64,000 bases of DNA from Actinomycetota bacterium. GTDB lineage: Bacteria; Actinomycetota; Aquicultoria; Subteraquimicrobiales; Subteraquimicrobiaceae. The stretch covers positions 1 through 64,000 of the forward strand of contig JASEGB010000006.1 in the NCBI GenBank assembly GCA_030018275.1, in the 5' to 3' direction. How positions within the stretch are numbered: the stretch's first letter is position 1; the number at the start of each line of letters is the position of its first letter. This document shows, one piece after another, positions 38,756 to 47,733 of this stretch. The notes under the pieces are model-generated. The model saw only the letters and a list, made by a program, of their open reading frames with translations. It made no database searches and was not told the DNA's origin. Both the position numbers and the translations under genes were made by a program.

Positions 38756-40066
38756 ATGGATTATCAAAAGGCCATCGATTATCTTGAATCCACGATCCAT
38801 CTGGGCATCAACCCCGGTTTGCAAAGGATTAAAGCCCTATGCAAAGAGCTGGGTGACCCTCACTTTTCTTATCCCACTATTCATATTACCGGCACCAATG
38901 GCAAGACTTCAGTAACGAAGATGATCGCCTCCATTCTTTCCGCCCATGGCCTTAAAACTGGCGCGTATATCTCCCCGCATCTATCCTCGTACACCGAGAG
39001 GATTTCCGTGGATGGGAGGAATATCGCCGAGGAGGAATTCGCCTCCGTCTTAACGGATATAGCTGGCACAATTGAAAAGGTTAATCTGAAATTTCATCCC
39101 GAAAGGCTCACCCACTTTGAGATCCTCACGGCTCTGGCCTTCTTCTACTTCCACCACGAAAATATCGATTGCGGTGTTATCGAGGTTGGTATGGGAGGAA
39201 GGTGGGATGCCACGAACATTATTCCATCAAAGGTTGCCGTACTCATCAGTGTGGCTCTGGAGCACACAGACAGATTGGGGACCTCCATCCATCAAATCGC
39301 CACGGAAAAGGCGCAGATCATTAAGGATCAATGCAAAGCGGTTGTGGGCTCGTTGCCCCAAGATGCCTTTCAAGTCGTTGAGAAGAAATGCATTGAACAG
39401 GGAGCAAACATGAGGGTATTGGGAAGGGATTTTTCACTGCTTTCCCGCGAGCTGCTCGTCGATGCACAAAAATTATCCATACAGGGGTTATATGATAACT
39501 ATACGGACTTGAACCTTCCTTTATTTGGAAAGCATCAAGCTCAAAATGGAGCGATAGCCATGGTTGCCACCGAAAGTTTTTATGAAAAACCCCTTTCTCT
39601 TTCCAAGTTGAAGAAGGGATTTTCCAAGGTTGATTGCCCAGGTCGATTGGAGATAATGGCGAAACATCCCTTCGTGGTCTTAGATGGAGCCCATAACCCC
39701 GCTGCGGCAATAGAGCTTGCCCGGTCGCTTCAATCGGAGTTCGCCTTCGAGCGTTTGATTTTGGTGCTGGCTATTTTAAAGGATAAGGACATCGACGGGA
39801 TTTTAAAAGGGTTGGTTGATATGGCTTCCTTTGTAATTTTATCTCAAAACCAGTCCTCTCGCTGTGCTCCAGCTCAGCTTCTTGAGGAAAAAATTTCCAA
39901 CTATAGTAGCTGTTTCATACGCCAGCCAAACCTCGGAGACGCCATAGAGCTCGCTTTGAAAATGGCGAAGCCCCAGGATCTTATATGCATCACCGGTTCG
40001 TTGTATACGGTTGGCGAAGCGAGAGAGCATCTTTTACAAAGGCAAGAGATTATTCAATCCATGTGA
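38756..40066 (+). CDS. folC: Folylpolyglutamate synthase / dihydrofolate synthase
   Basis: Mur-ligase-like enzyme adding glutamate to folates. The P-loop ITGTNGKTSVTKM, the omega-loop region and DGAHNPAAAIELA are diagnostic. I start at ATG 38756, after GAGGGGTGG, giving MDYQKAIDYLES and 436 residues. A GTG at 38708 just after valS is also in frame. The valS-folC pairing is common in Firmicutes. Confidence 0.96.
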   Translation: MDYQKAIDYLESTIHLGINPGLQRIKALCKELGDPHFSYPTIHITGTNGKTSVTKMIASILSAHGLKTGAYISPHLSSYTERISVDGRNIAEEEFASVLTDIAGTIEKVNLKFHPERLTHFEILTALAFFYFHHENIDCGVIEVGMGGRWDATNIIPSKVAVLISVALEHTDRLGTSIHQIATEKAQIIKDQCKAVVGSLPQDAFQVVEKKCIEQGANMRVLGRDFSLLSRELLVDAQKLSIQGLYDNYTDLNLPLFGKHQAQNGAIAMVATESFYEKPLSLSKLKKGFSKVDCPGRLEIMAKHPFVVLDGAHNPAAAIELARSLQSEFAFERLILVLAILKDKDIDGILKGLVDMASFVILSQNQSSRCAPAQLLEEKISNYSSCFIRQPNLGDAIELALKMAKPQDLICITGSLYTVGEAREHLLQRQEIIQSM

Positions 40067-40114
40067 TCGTCGACTGAAAAGAGAATCGTGACTCAAGAGG
40101 TCAAGGAGTGAGCG

Positions 40115-40555
40115 ATGGATTTATTCGCGGTCTTTTCAGATTTTCTTGGTTCACCAATATTTCGTTTGCTCGCCAACCTCTTCTTCTTGTTTTTGATGAT
40201 GCTCTGGGTGAGTTTGGTCTATTGGACCTATAGGGATGCCAAAAAGAGGGGCGCCTTTGCCTTTTATTGGGCGGTTGTAGTCCTATTTTTCAACGTATTC
40301 GGGTGGATTATCTACCTCATCGTGAGACCCCCTGAATTTCTTGACGAGGTCAAGGACAGGGAACTGGATATAAAGACGAAGGAAGCCCTTCTGGGCACAA
40401 CTAGCACCGTGTGCCCCGCTTGTTTTAAGCCCATAGAAGGTGATTTTCTGATCTGTCCTTACTGCATGAAGAAACTCAAGAAGCCCTGTCCCTCTTGCGG
40501 TCGTCCGCTCAAAATGGGCTGGACCGTGTGTCCATATTGTAGAACATCACTCTAG
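40115..40555 (+). CDS. Membrane protein with double zinc ribbon
   Basis: 146 residues. Two membrane helices (about 14-38 and 47-68) are followed by a cytoplasmic part with four CxxC pairs: CPAC, CPYC, CPSC and CPYC, making two zinc ribbons. This architecture (PLDc_N-like helices plus zinc ribbon) is common next to housekeeping genes but has no assigned function. It could bind nucleic acid or protein at the membrane. Confidence 0.8.
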   Translation: MDLFAVFSDFLGSPIFRLLANLFFLFLMMLWVSLVYWTYRDAKKRGAFAFYWAVVVLFFNVFGWIIYLIVRPPEFLDEVKDRELDIKTKEALLGTTSTVCPACFKPIEGDFLICPYCMKKLKKPCPSCGRPLKMGWTVCPYCRTSL

Positions 40556-40641
40556 ATGAGGATAATTTGGTAATTTGGTAACTTGGTTGGTAATACCCAT
40601 TAACTCAATAACCCAGTAACCAAATAGGAGGGGGGAGGTTT

Positions 40642-41070
40642 TTGCAGAAAACATTGGTGATGATCAAACCCGATGGTGTCAGAAGGAAACTCATTGGCGA
40701 AATTATCGGACGTTTTGAGGCGAGAGGGCTCAATATACATGGCTTAAAGCTCATTCACCTTTCTAGGAAGAAGGCGGAGGAACTTTACTCTATCCATAGG
40801 GGAAAACCCTTCTTTGGGACGCTGGTAGATTTCGTGATTTCGGGTCCGGTGGTGGTCATGGTCTTAAGTGGGCCACGAGCCATTGAGGTTGTGAGAACGA
40901 TGATGGGGGCAACCGATCCCATCAAATCTCAGCCGGGAACCATACGCGGTGACTTCGCTTTGGAGATAACGGAGAACATCATCCATGCAGCGGACTCCGA
41001 GGAAAGAGCCGAATTTGAGATATCACTTTTTTTCAATGAGGAAGAACTTGTACAATCCCAATGTTGTTAA
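40642..41070 (+). CDS. ndk: Nucleoside diphosphate kinase
   Basis: Transfers phosphate between nucleoside di- and triphosphates. KTLVMIKPDGVRRKLIG starts the protein, and the phospho-accepting histidine lies in ENIIHAADSEE. 142 residues. TTG start after GGAGGGGGGAGG. The spacer before it (40556-40641) is made of imperfect GGTAACTTGGTAA-like repeats. Confidence 0.97.
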   Translation: MQKTLVMIKPDGVRRKLIGEIIGRFEARGLNIHGLKLIHLSRKKAEELYSIHRGKPFFGTLVDFVISGPVVVMVLSGPRAIEVVRTMMGATDPIKSQPGTIRGDFALEITENIIHAADSEERAEFEISLFFNEEELVQSQCC

Positions 41071-41262
41071 AATTCTCCACCCGCTCGCTCTTCTTTTTAA
41101 CCTTATGTCAAACGAAAGGAGCAGTTCACCAAGAAGTTCTTTCACAAGGATTTAGAAAGTTTTATTCTTAAATGCCAACGATTTCTTTTTCACTTTAATT
41201 TTTTCATTAATAATGGCGATGCTCAAAAAATCAAATTTACAGGAAAGAATAGAGGTGAACCG
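41071..41262. other. Intergenic region before the Hdr remnant cluster
   Basis: No gene, tRNA or clear promoter. The last 12 bases carry the AGAGGTGA ribosome site of the hdrC remnant. Confidence 0.4.
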
Positions 41263-41792
41263 ATGCTTAGTAAAAGCACCGAAGCCTATATAAGTTTCGG
41301 TGAACTCGATCCCCAGTTTAAATACGAAATTTCGAGGCTACCAGGTGGAGAGAATATAAAGTATTGCTTTGCTTGTGGTACGTGTAGTGCTGGATGTCCG
41401 GTGAGAGAGATAGATGAGAAATATAATCCGAGAGGATAATAAGAATGGCGCTTCTCGGTATCAAAGATCGCGTTTTATCCAGCGACTTAATTTGGCTCTG
41501 CTCCACCTGTTATACCTGCCATGAGCGTTGTCCTCAGGGTGTGAAAATAACGGAGGTAATGAACGTCCTGAAAAATATGGCTGTAAGGGAAGGATACATC
41601 CACCCATCCTTCACCCGGCAGGTCGAACTCATCGCTGCACATGGAAGGCTTTATGAGATGGACGAGTTTGATAACAAAAAGCGCGAGAGGGTGGGCTTGC
41701 CTCCCGTGGCCACAAAATGTCCCGAGGCCAGCGAGATATTCAATATTACTAGAATACTCAAAGTCGTCAGCAAATCCAAGTCCAAGGAGTAA
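41263..41792 (+). pseudogene. hdrC: hdrC-like heterodisulfide reductase subunit C, frameshifted
   Basis: HdrC carries two 4Fe-4S clusters and links HdrA to HdrB. The first part encodes MLSKSTEAYISFGELDPQ and the first cluster CFACGTCSAGCPV, then stops at TAA 41437. In another frame the gene goes on with RIIRMALLGIKDRVLSSD and the second cluster CSTCYTCHERCP. The family sequence NPR-IIRMALLG is restored by removing two bases in AGAG at 41431-41434. No slippery sequence is seen, so this looks like a real lesion. Confidence 0.82.
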
Positions 41793-41810
41793 AAATTGAA
41801 GGTGAGAGCG

Positions 41811-42700
41811 ATGAAATATGCTTTATTCTTGGGGTGTACAGTACCGGCAAGGGCCAGAAACTATGAACTCTCCACAAGGAAAGTTGCACAAGCACTGGGG
41901 ATAGAGTTTGCGGATATAATGGGCTTTTCCTGCTGTGGATTTCCCGTAAAATCCGTGGATATCGAAACCACCATGCTTCTGGCGGCCAGAAATTTAAGTT
42001 TGGCGGAGGAGAAAAATCTCAATATATGCACAATATGTAGCGCTTGTACATCTATCCTCACCGAGGCCAATAAAGAGCTCAAGGAGAATGGTGAGTTAAA
42101 GGAGAAAGTGAATAGAAATTGGCCAAAATAAAGAGGAAGTACAGGGATAGTGTTGAGGTCAAACATTTTGCGAGAATCCTTTACGAGGATATTGGTATCG
42201 AGCAGATAAAGAGTAGCGTCAAGAAAAACCTTAAAAGCATCAAATTTGCTCCCCACTATGGCTGCCATTATTTAAAACCCTCGGAAATCTACGGGAATTT
42301 CGATGACCCAGAGAATCCCAAATCGTTAGATGAATTAATCAAGGTCACTGGGGCGGAGGTCATCGATTACGAGGATAAAAAGCTTTGTTGTGGCGGAGCC
42401 ATTCTGGGTGTGGACGAAGATATTTCTCTAACCATGGCCAAGAAAAAATTGGATCATGTAAGCGATCGAGGTGCCGATGCAATCAGTCTCATCTGCCCAT
42501 TTTGCAGCATAATGTATGACGACAACCAAAGAAAGATCGAATCACAATTCGGGGTCTCTTACAATTTGCCCGTGCTTTACTATCCTCAGGTTTTGGGCCT
42601 AGCCCTTGGTTTTGACTCTAATGAATTGGGATTGCAAATGAATCGGGTTAAAGCCACTGAAATCATCAATAAACTACAAAAGGGGAAGACCGAATCGTGA
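41811..42700 (+). pseudogene. hdrB: hdrB-like heterodisulfide reductase subunit B, frameshifted
   Basis: HdrB holds the CCG domains that carry the catalytic iron-sulfur clusters. Part one (MKYALFLGCTVPARARNYE, FSCCGFP, CTICSACTSIL) runs to TAA at 42131. Part two starts in another frame with LAKIKRKYRDSVEVKHFARI and has GCHYLKPSE, LCCGGAILG and CPFCSIMYD. Adding one base near 42116 would restore NR-x-LAKIKRKYR. Otherwise full length. Confidence 0.82.
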
Positions 42701-43348
42701 ACAACAATAAAAAATTGGTGAACCCCAGGATAGGAGTATATGTATGCCACTGTGGTTTGAATATCGCCGGTGTCGTCGATGTCGCCGCCGTTCGCGACTA
42801 CGCAAAAACATTACCGGGAGTCGTGGTCGCTCGAGATAACAGGTATACCTGTAGTGAGGTGGGGCAAAGAGTCATAGCCGAGGACATAAAACGGCATAAA
42901 CTCGAGGGAGTGGTCGTAGCTTCTTGTACCCCTAGGCTTCATGAGTCAACCTTCCAACGAGTTTTAAGGGAGAATGGTCTGAATCCATACCTCTTGGAGA
43001 TGGCGAACATCCGCGATCAATGCTCCTGGGTTCACTATGATGAGCCTGAAAAGGCGCCCCCTGTTCATCATGAGGAGTTTGCAGAACGGCGCTGATGGAG
43101 TCCTTGTTTCGGGATGCCACCCCGGTGATTGCCATTACATCAGCGGAAATTATATCGCCAGGAGGAGATTCGCCATCCTCAAAAATCTCCTAGAATATGT
43201 GGGTATTGAACCGGGGAGAGTGCAGTTCTCATGGGTCTCCGCCTCTGAAGGTGAAAAGTTCGCCAGGGTTGCCGAGGATGTGGTGGAGCAGGTTAAAGCT
43301 TTGGGTCCGGCAAAGAGACTGGTGAAGAGGAAAGCCGACCCCCATTAG
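42697..43348 (+). pseudogene. hdrA N-terminus joined to mvhD C-terminus by deletion
   Basis: 42697 to about 43058 encodes the start of HdrA (IGVYVCHCGLNIAGVVDV to LEMANIRDQCSWVHYDEPE). From about 43062, in another frame, the sequence is the end of MvhD (PLFIMRSLQNGADGVLVSGC, HPGDCHYISGNYIARRRF, SWVSASEGEKFARV). The FAD and ferredoxin parts of HdrA, more than 500 residues, and the N-terminus of MvhD are missing. The product could not bind flavin. This is a deletion scar, not a natural HdrA-MvhD fusion, because the frames differ. Confidence 0.82.
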
Positions 43349-43379
43349 TTTTAAAAATTCTCGAAAGGCGTGTATATCC

Positions 43380-44330
43380 ATGCAAAAAAGGGAGAAATTG
43401 CTAAAAGAAGAGGTTAAAAAGTTACTCAGTGGGAAGCAAGTCGAGCTGGTAATTGGCTATGAGAAGGGCACCCTTGCCCTTCGAACGACCCCTTGCTTCC
43501 TTGCCAGTGTGGATGATGTCGACAGACTCGTTTGGAATGAGTTCTGTGAAAACAATCTTGCCAAGTATCTGCCCGGAAGAAAGGAAAAGGTAGCCATCGT
43601 TGCCAAAGGATGCGATGTTCGTTCAATCGTGGGCTTGATTCAAGAGGGGCAGATTACCAGAGAGCAGAGATTTATAATCGGTATCCCCTGCGAGGGGATG
43701 ATCGATGGGAGAAAAATTGAATCCAGGTTGGGCGAAAAGGAGATATTGGAAGCCACCTGTGAAAATGGGGAAATTCTTCTCCGCGGGGAGGATTTCCAAG
43801 AAATATTGAAGAAAGGCGATTTTCTCTATGATTCCTGTAAAGTTTGTAAATACAGAAACCCCATTGTTTTCGATCTGTTGATCGGAGATAGGGTGCCGGA
43901 GTTGGAGAAAATCGATGAGTATGCTGAAGTTAGGAAATTCGAAGCCGAATCTCCCGATGAGCGATGGCTCTATTTTCAGAAGGAAATCAGCGAGTGTATC
44001 AGGTGTTATGCTTGCAGGAGCGCTTGCCCCTTGTGCTATTGCGAGCAGTGTTTTGTCGATCAATCTCAACCCAGGTGGATCGGCATTACGGACAATCCCT
44101 CCGATGTTGGGATTTTCCATCTCTTCAGAGTATTCCATGTGGCTGGACGTTGTGTCGATTGTGGGGCATGCAGCAGGGCTTGTCCCATGAATATCGATCA
44201 CCGGTGGTTGCTCAAGAAAATGGAAAAGGATGTAAAGGAGCTCTTTGGTTACGAAGCGGGTCTTAGCGTGGAGGAGGTACCACCTCTGGCGACCTTTAAG
44301 GAGGAAGATCCACAAGATTTCATAAAATAA
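43380..44330 (+). CDS. Iron-sulfur protein with FdhB/FrhB-like domain and two C-terminal 4Fe-4S motifs
   Basis: 316 residues and apparently intact. The N-terminal part (VAIVAKGCDVRSIVGLIQE, IGIPCEGMID, DSCKVCKYR) resembles the beta subunits of F420-reducing hydrogenase or formate dehydrogenase. The C-terminal part has CIRCYACRSACPLCYC and CVDCGACSRACPM. Such proteins accompany Hdr complexes and pass electrons between a carrier and HdrA. Here all Hdr partners are broken, so it may be an orphan on the way to decay or serve another partner. Confidence 0.82.
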   Translation: MQKREKLLKEEVKKLLSGKQVELVIGYEKGTLALRTTPCFLASVDDVDRLVWNEFCENNLAKYLPGRKEKVAIVAKGCDVRSIVGLIQEGQITREQRFIIGIPCEGMIDGRKIESRLGEKEILEATCENGEILLRGEDFQEILKKGDFLYDSCKVCKYRNPIVFDLLIGDRVPELEKIDEYAEVRKFEAESPDERWLYFQKEISECIRCYACRSACPLCYCEQCFVDQSQPRWIGITDNPSDVGIFHLFRVFHVAGRCVDCGACSRACPMNIDHRWLLKKMEKDVKELFGYEAGLSVEEVPPLATFKEEDPQDFIK

Positions 44331-44351
44331 TCCGATTCAAAAAGGTGTACC

Positions 44352-44609
44352 GTGAGCGAAAAGGCGATCCAGAAAAATAAAATGGTAGATTTCTTAAATG
44401 AACTCCTCAAGGCTTATAAGGTATTCGCCCCCGTAAAGAGAGATCAAGATGTCCTTTTCGATGCCATTCAATCCGGTGGGGAGATGACCCTTGGTCATTT
44501 TAACTGTAAGATCCCTCCCAAGGAGATTTTCTTCCCGAGATCGGAGAAAATACTGGAATATGTTCAAGATGAGGAAGTCAAGGTGAGAGAGGTTCTCCCC
44601 CTCCCTTGA
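44352..44609 (+). pseudogene. Truncated AsrA/sulfhydrogenase-beta-like protein
   Basis: 85 residues only. KMVDFLNELLKAYKVFAPVK, DVLFDAIQSG and KIPPKEIFFPRSEKILEY match the N-terminus of 4Fe-4S dicluster proteins of the AsrA/HydB type, normally about 330 residues or more with two ferredoxin motifs. The stop comes just after this N-terminal block and no remainder follows. I call it a 3'-truncated remnant. Confidence 0.7.
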
Positions 44610-44629
44610 ATGTCTAAGACAAACCTAAC

Positions 44630-44659
44630 TTGTTAATATCCATCTTAACCATGTGTAAT
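44630..44659 (+). promoter_or_regulatory. Candidate promoter of the gcvH-like operon
   Basis: TTGTTA (44630-44635) and TGTAAT (44654-44659) with 18 bases between. It would give the lipoyl-carrier operon its own promoter, independent of the decayed cluster upstream. Confidence 0.5.
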
Positions 44660-44684
44660 ATATTAAAAGCAAGGAGGGGTGGAG

Positions 44685-45140
44685 ATGATCGATATTAAAG
44701 GCTATCGGGTGGATGAAGAGCTTTACTACACGAGGGATCATGTCTGGGCTAAGGTTGAGGGTGAAAACGTAAGGGTAGGAGCCGACGATTATACGGGTAA
44801 GACAGCGGGGGAATTTACCTATGTAGATCTGCCCTTTGAGGGGGACGAGGTGGAACAGGGAGAAACCCTTGCAAAGGTGCAATCCAGTAAGTGGGTGGGG
44901 AAGTTAGCGGCTCCCGTGAGCGGCGAGATTATTGAGGTAAATGAGGATCTCGACCGCGACGCCACCCTTTTAAATAAAGATCCCTATGGTAAGGGATGGG
45001 TAGCCGTAATTAAGGCCACAAATCTGGAATCGGAATTAAGGAATTTGATCTCCGGAGATGCCGTGAAGGACTGGATGAGACTCGAAGCAGAGAAGGCAGA
45101 GAAAGAGGGCTACCGGGAAAAGGCGGAACAAGCCGAGTAA
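44685..45140 (+). CDS. GcvH-like lipoyl carrier protein (LbpA-like candidate)
   Basis: The 151-residue protein has the GcvH lipoyl domain: YTRDHVWAKVEGENVRVG, EFTYVDLPFEGDEVEQGE, and the lipoylation site Lys69 in VQSSKWVGKLAAPVSGEIIE. GcvH proper has ESVKA at this point. ATG 44685 follows AGGAGGGG. No gcvT or gcvP is near. It is next to Hdr-type genes and to a lipoate-assembly set, which matches lipoate-binding proteins (LbpA) of Hdr-like systems better than glycine cleavage. That assignment is inference. Confidence 0.88.
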   Translation: MIDIKGYRVDEELYYTRDHVWAKVEGENVRVGADDYTGKTAGEFTYVDLPFEGDEVEQGETLAKVQSSKWVGKLAAPVSGEIIEVNEDLDRDATLLNKDPYGKGWVAVIKATNLESELRNLISGDAVKDWMRLEAEKAEKEGYREKAEQAE

Positions 45141-45155
45141 ACTGAGGGGTATCAA

Positions 45156-46628
45156 GTGTCACTTTATGAGGCTCTCTGTCAAATTGTGGGGAAAGATAAC
45201 GTCTCTAGGAATGTGCTCGATCTCCTTTGTTATTCTCATGATTTGGCTCCCTTGCCCAAGGAGCTCCTCAAAGGTTTTGGGATGTTGAATCCGGAAGTCG
45301 TGGTTAGACCCAGGAGCACCTCGGAGGTCTCCAAAGTGGTTGAGTATGCAAATGGGAAAAATCTCCCCATCACTCCCTGGGGAGCGGCGACTTGGTCACT
45401 CGGCGGAGTCCTGCCCATTGAGGGAGGAATAGTGCTCGATCTATCGGGTCTCGATGAAATTTACGAGTTTAGCCCGGGGGATGAATATGTACGAGTGGGA
45501 GCGGGACTCGTCTGGAAGAGATTGATGGATTTCCTGGAAGCCAGAGGATTTGAAGTGGGCGTGCATCCCACGAGTGCCCCTTCGGCGACCATAGGTGGCT
45601 TCATCGCCACCGGAGGAGGTTCAGGTGTTGGTGTAACTCGATATGGTCCATTGGGAGACCAATTGCTCTCCCTAAAAGTGGTTCTGGCTGATGGCCGGAT
45701 CATCGATACCGATCCATGGGATTCTTGGTTCTTCGTGGGAAGCGAAGGCACCCTCGGCGTAATCTGCGAGGTCGTACTGAAGATATATCCGAGGGGTGAA
45801 ATGAAGCACCTAATGTATGGATTCGATGCTCTGGATCAGGGTCTGGACTTCCTACAGTTTTTGAACGGGATAAGACCCTATTTCTATTCCTTTTTGGATA
45901 AAGAATTCATAAGATTTTTAAATCAAAAGGGGAAAGACCTGCTGGAAAAAGAGATAACGGTGACGGTAACCCTCTCGGGAACTCCGGAAGAGATAGCCAT
46001 GTATGAAAAAAAGATCGATGAAGCCTGCCAGGGTGAAAAATATCTTGAGCCTCTTGCGGTCGAAGAATGGGAGGAGAGGTTCAAAGTCGTCTTGAGCCTC
46101 AAGAGCTTGGGACCCACCCTTTTCTCTCAGGAGATACGAATCCCCATAAGATTCTTAGGTGATATCCTGGTTGAATTGAAAGAGCTCCTCAAGAACGAGA
46201 GATATCTCATTGAGGGGGTTGGAGGCGATTTTGGCTCCATAAACCTCCTTCCCGTAATAATGACGGATGAGAGGAAGGAGAGTGAGTTTTTCAGGACATT
46301 CTCCCTTGCCTCCCATATCGCCGAGATCGGATACAAATATCACGGTTCTATTTACGGGATTGGGCTCTACAACACTTCCTATTTGCCTAGAATACATGGG
46401 CGTTCTCTGAATGTTATGCGAGACATAAAGCATGCCTTTGATCCCAAGCGAATCCTCAACCCCTCTAAGACCACCCAAATGAGGATCCCAGCTTTTCTCT
46501 TTAACGCCGTTCCCAAGGTGATGGGCTCAGCTCCGAGACTCGTCTCAGCTTTTCTCAAGGTGGTCAATCTTCTTCCCAAGAGTCTGATCCGAACGGGCTT
46601 AAGACTCATGGGAGGGAAATTGAGATGA
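45156..46628 (+). CDS. FAD-linked oxidoreductase, GlcD/lactate dehydrogenase family
   Basis: 490 residues. The PCMH-type FAD-binding domain has VVVRPRSTSEVSKVVEYANG, PWGAATWSLGG, HPTSAPSATIGGFIATGG and GSEGTLGVICEVVLKIYPR. A C-terminal FAD-oxidase cap ends in AFDPKRILNPSKT. Related enzymes oxidise 2-hydroxyacids (glycolate, D-lactate) and pass electrons to an iron-sulfur subunit, here the overlapping next gene. The substrate is unknown. Confidence 0.92.
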   Translation: MSLYEALCQIVGKDNVSRNVLDLLCYSHDLAPLPKELLKGFGMLNPEVVVRPRSTSEVSKVVEYANGKNLPITPWGAATWSLGGVLPIEGGIVLDLSGLDEIYEFSPGDEYVRVGAGLVWKRLMDFLEARGFEVGVHPTSAPSATIGGFIATGGGSGVGVTRYGPLGDQLLSLKVVLADGRIIDTDPWDSWFFVGSEGTLGVICEVVLKIYPRGEMKHLMYGFDALDQGLDFLQFLNGIRPYFYSFLDKEFIRFLNQKGKDLLEKEITVTVTLSGTPEEIAMYEKKIDEACQGEKYLEPLAVEEWEERFKVVLSLKSLGPTLFSQEIRIPIRFLGDILVELKELLKNERYLIEGVGGDFGSINLLPVIMTDERKESEFFRTFSLASHIAEIGYKYHGSIYGIGLYNTSYLPRIHGRSLNVMRDIKHAFDPKRILNPSKTTQMRIPAFLFNAVPKVMGSAPRLVSAFLKVVNLLPKSLIRTGLRLMGGKLR

Positions 46629-47731
46629 GAGAGCGTTTGGTTGAGGATGCCTACACCTGCGCCAGTTGTGGGTTCTGCCGCTTTGGTTGCCCCGTGTACA
46701 AGGAGATCGGCTTCGAAAGCGCCACGGCTCGTGGCAAGATGTATCTCTTGAAGAGGGTTCTTGAAGGGGAATTGGGCTACACCGAAAGAGTAGTGGATTC
46801 ATTTTATATGTGTGCTCAGTGCCAGAATTGTAAGCAACTTTGCCCAACGGGCATAGACTTTGGGGAAGATATAGCCATCCTTAAGGAGATGTTCATTCGG
46901 GAAGGCAAGCTACCTTTCTACCTCTTTCCATTGAGAGATAACGTAATTGAGAAGGGTAACCCCTTTGGGAGGGATGTTGAGGAAAGGGGAGAGTGGTTAC
47001 CGGGTAAATATCGGACTCCTAAATCCAGCGAATACCTTTATTTCGCGGGTTGCTCCGCTTCTTATGCATCCACGAGGATCGCCAAGTCCATCGTTAAAAT
47101 TCTGGATCAAATCGAATTCGATTTCACCGTTCTGGGCAAGGAGGAGTCCTGTTGTGGCAGTCCATTGGAGCGGATGGGAGAGACTGTAAGGGCTAGAGAG
47201 TTGATGGAAAAGAATGTGCAAAGGTTCAGGGAATTGGGGGTCAAAACGGTTATCGTCTCCTGTGCCGGGTGCTTAAAGACCCTCACACATTCCTATCCCA
47301 AGGACTTTAAAGTACTCCACGTCACCCAATTATTCGATCAGTTGATGAGGGAAGGACGACTTGGGTTTGAAAAGGAGCTCGATAAAAAGGTCGTTTACTT
47401 CGATGGATGCGATATCGGGAGACACTGCGGCATCTATGAGGAGCCAAGGAATATTCTTCGCTCCATCCCTGGGGTGAAGCTCATCGATTACGAATACTCT
47501 CGTGAGGAAGCCCTCTGTTGTGGCGGACCCTTAGTCTCGAGTCACCCCGAGCTTGCACATAAGATCGCCTCCAGTCGAGCAAAAGAGGCCAAGGAACTTG
47601 GAGCGGAGATCATCGCCACCGCTTGCCCGACGTGCATGGTTAATCTCAAGGAAGGAGCAAAACTGGCCCAGATTGAGATGGAGATCCAGGATATCCCCAT
47701 GCTCCTTCCCAAATTTTTAAAGAGGGGATAG
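46625..47731 (+). CDS. Iron-sulfur oxidoreductase, GlcF/HdrD type with two CCG domains
   Basis: 368 residues. Two N-terminal 4Fe-4S motifs (CASCGFCRFGCPV and CAQCQNCKQLCPT) precede two CCG domains (GCSASYASTRIAK, ESCCGSPLERMG; DGCDIGRHCGIYEEPRN, ALCCGGPLVS). It overlaps the flavoprotein gene by 4 bases, so the two are likely subunits of one dehydrogenase. The CCG domains are like HdrB/HdrD and could carry a catalytic noncubane cluster or relay electrons. Confidence 0.92.
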   Translation: MRERLVEDAYTCASCGFCRFGCPVYKEIGFESATARGKMYLLKRVLEGELGYTERVVDSFYMCAQCQNCKQLCPTGIDFGEDIAILKEMFIREGKLPFYLFPLRDNVIEKGNPFGRDVEERGEWLPGKYRTPKSSEYLYFAGCSASYASTRIAKSIVKILDQIEFDFTVLGKEESCCGSPLERMGETVRARELMEKNVQRFRELGVKTVIVSCAGCLKTLTHSYPKDFKVLHVTQLFDQLMREGRLGFEKELDKKVVYFDGCDIGRHCGIYEEPRNILRSIPGVKLIDYEYSREEALCCGGPLVSSHPELAHKIASSRAKEAKELGAEIIATACPTCMVNLKEGAKLAQIEMEIQDIPMLLPKFLKRG

Positions 47732-47733
47732 AT

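Noticed and set aside
41425-41440. Programmed frameshift in hdrC
   Set aside because: No slippery heptamer or stimulating structure is seen, and three neighbouring genes are broken in different ways.
42697-43348. Natural HdrA-MvhD fusion protein
   Set aside because: The two parts are in different frames and the FAD and ferredoxin domains are missing.
44685-45140. Standard glycine cleavage GcvH
   Set aside because: No gcvT or gcvP nearby, the residues around the lipoyl lysine differ from the usual ESVKA, and the context is Hdr-like plus lipoate assembly. Not fully excluded.
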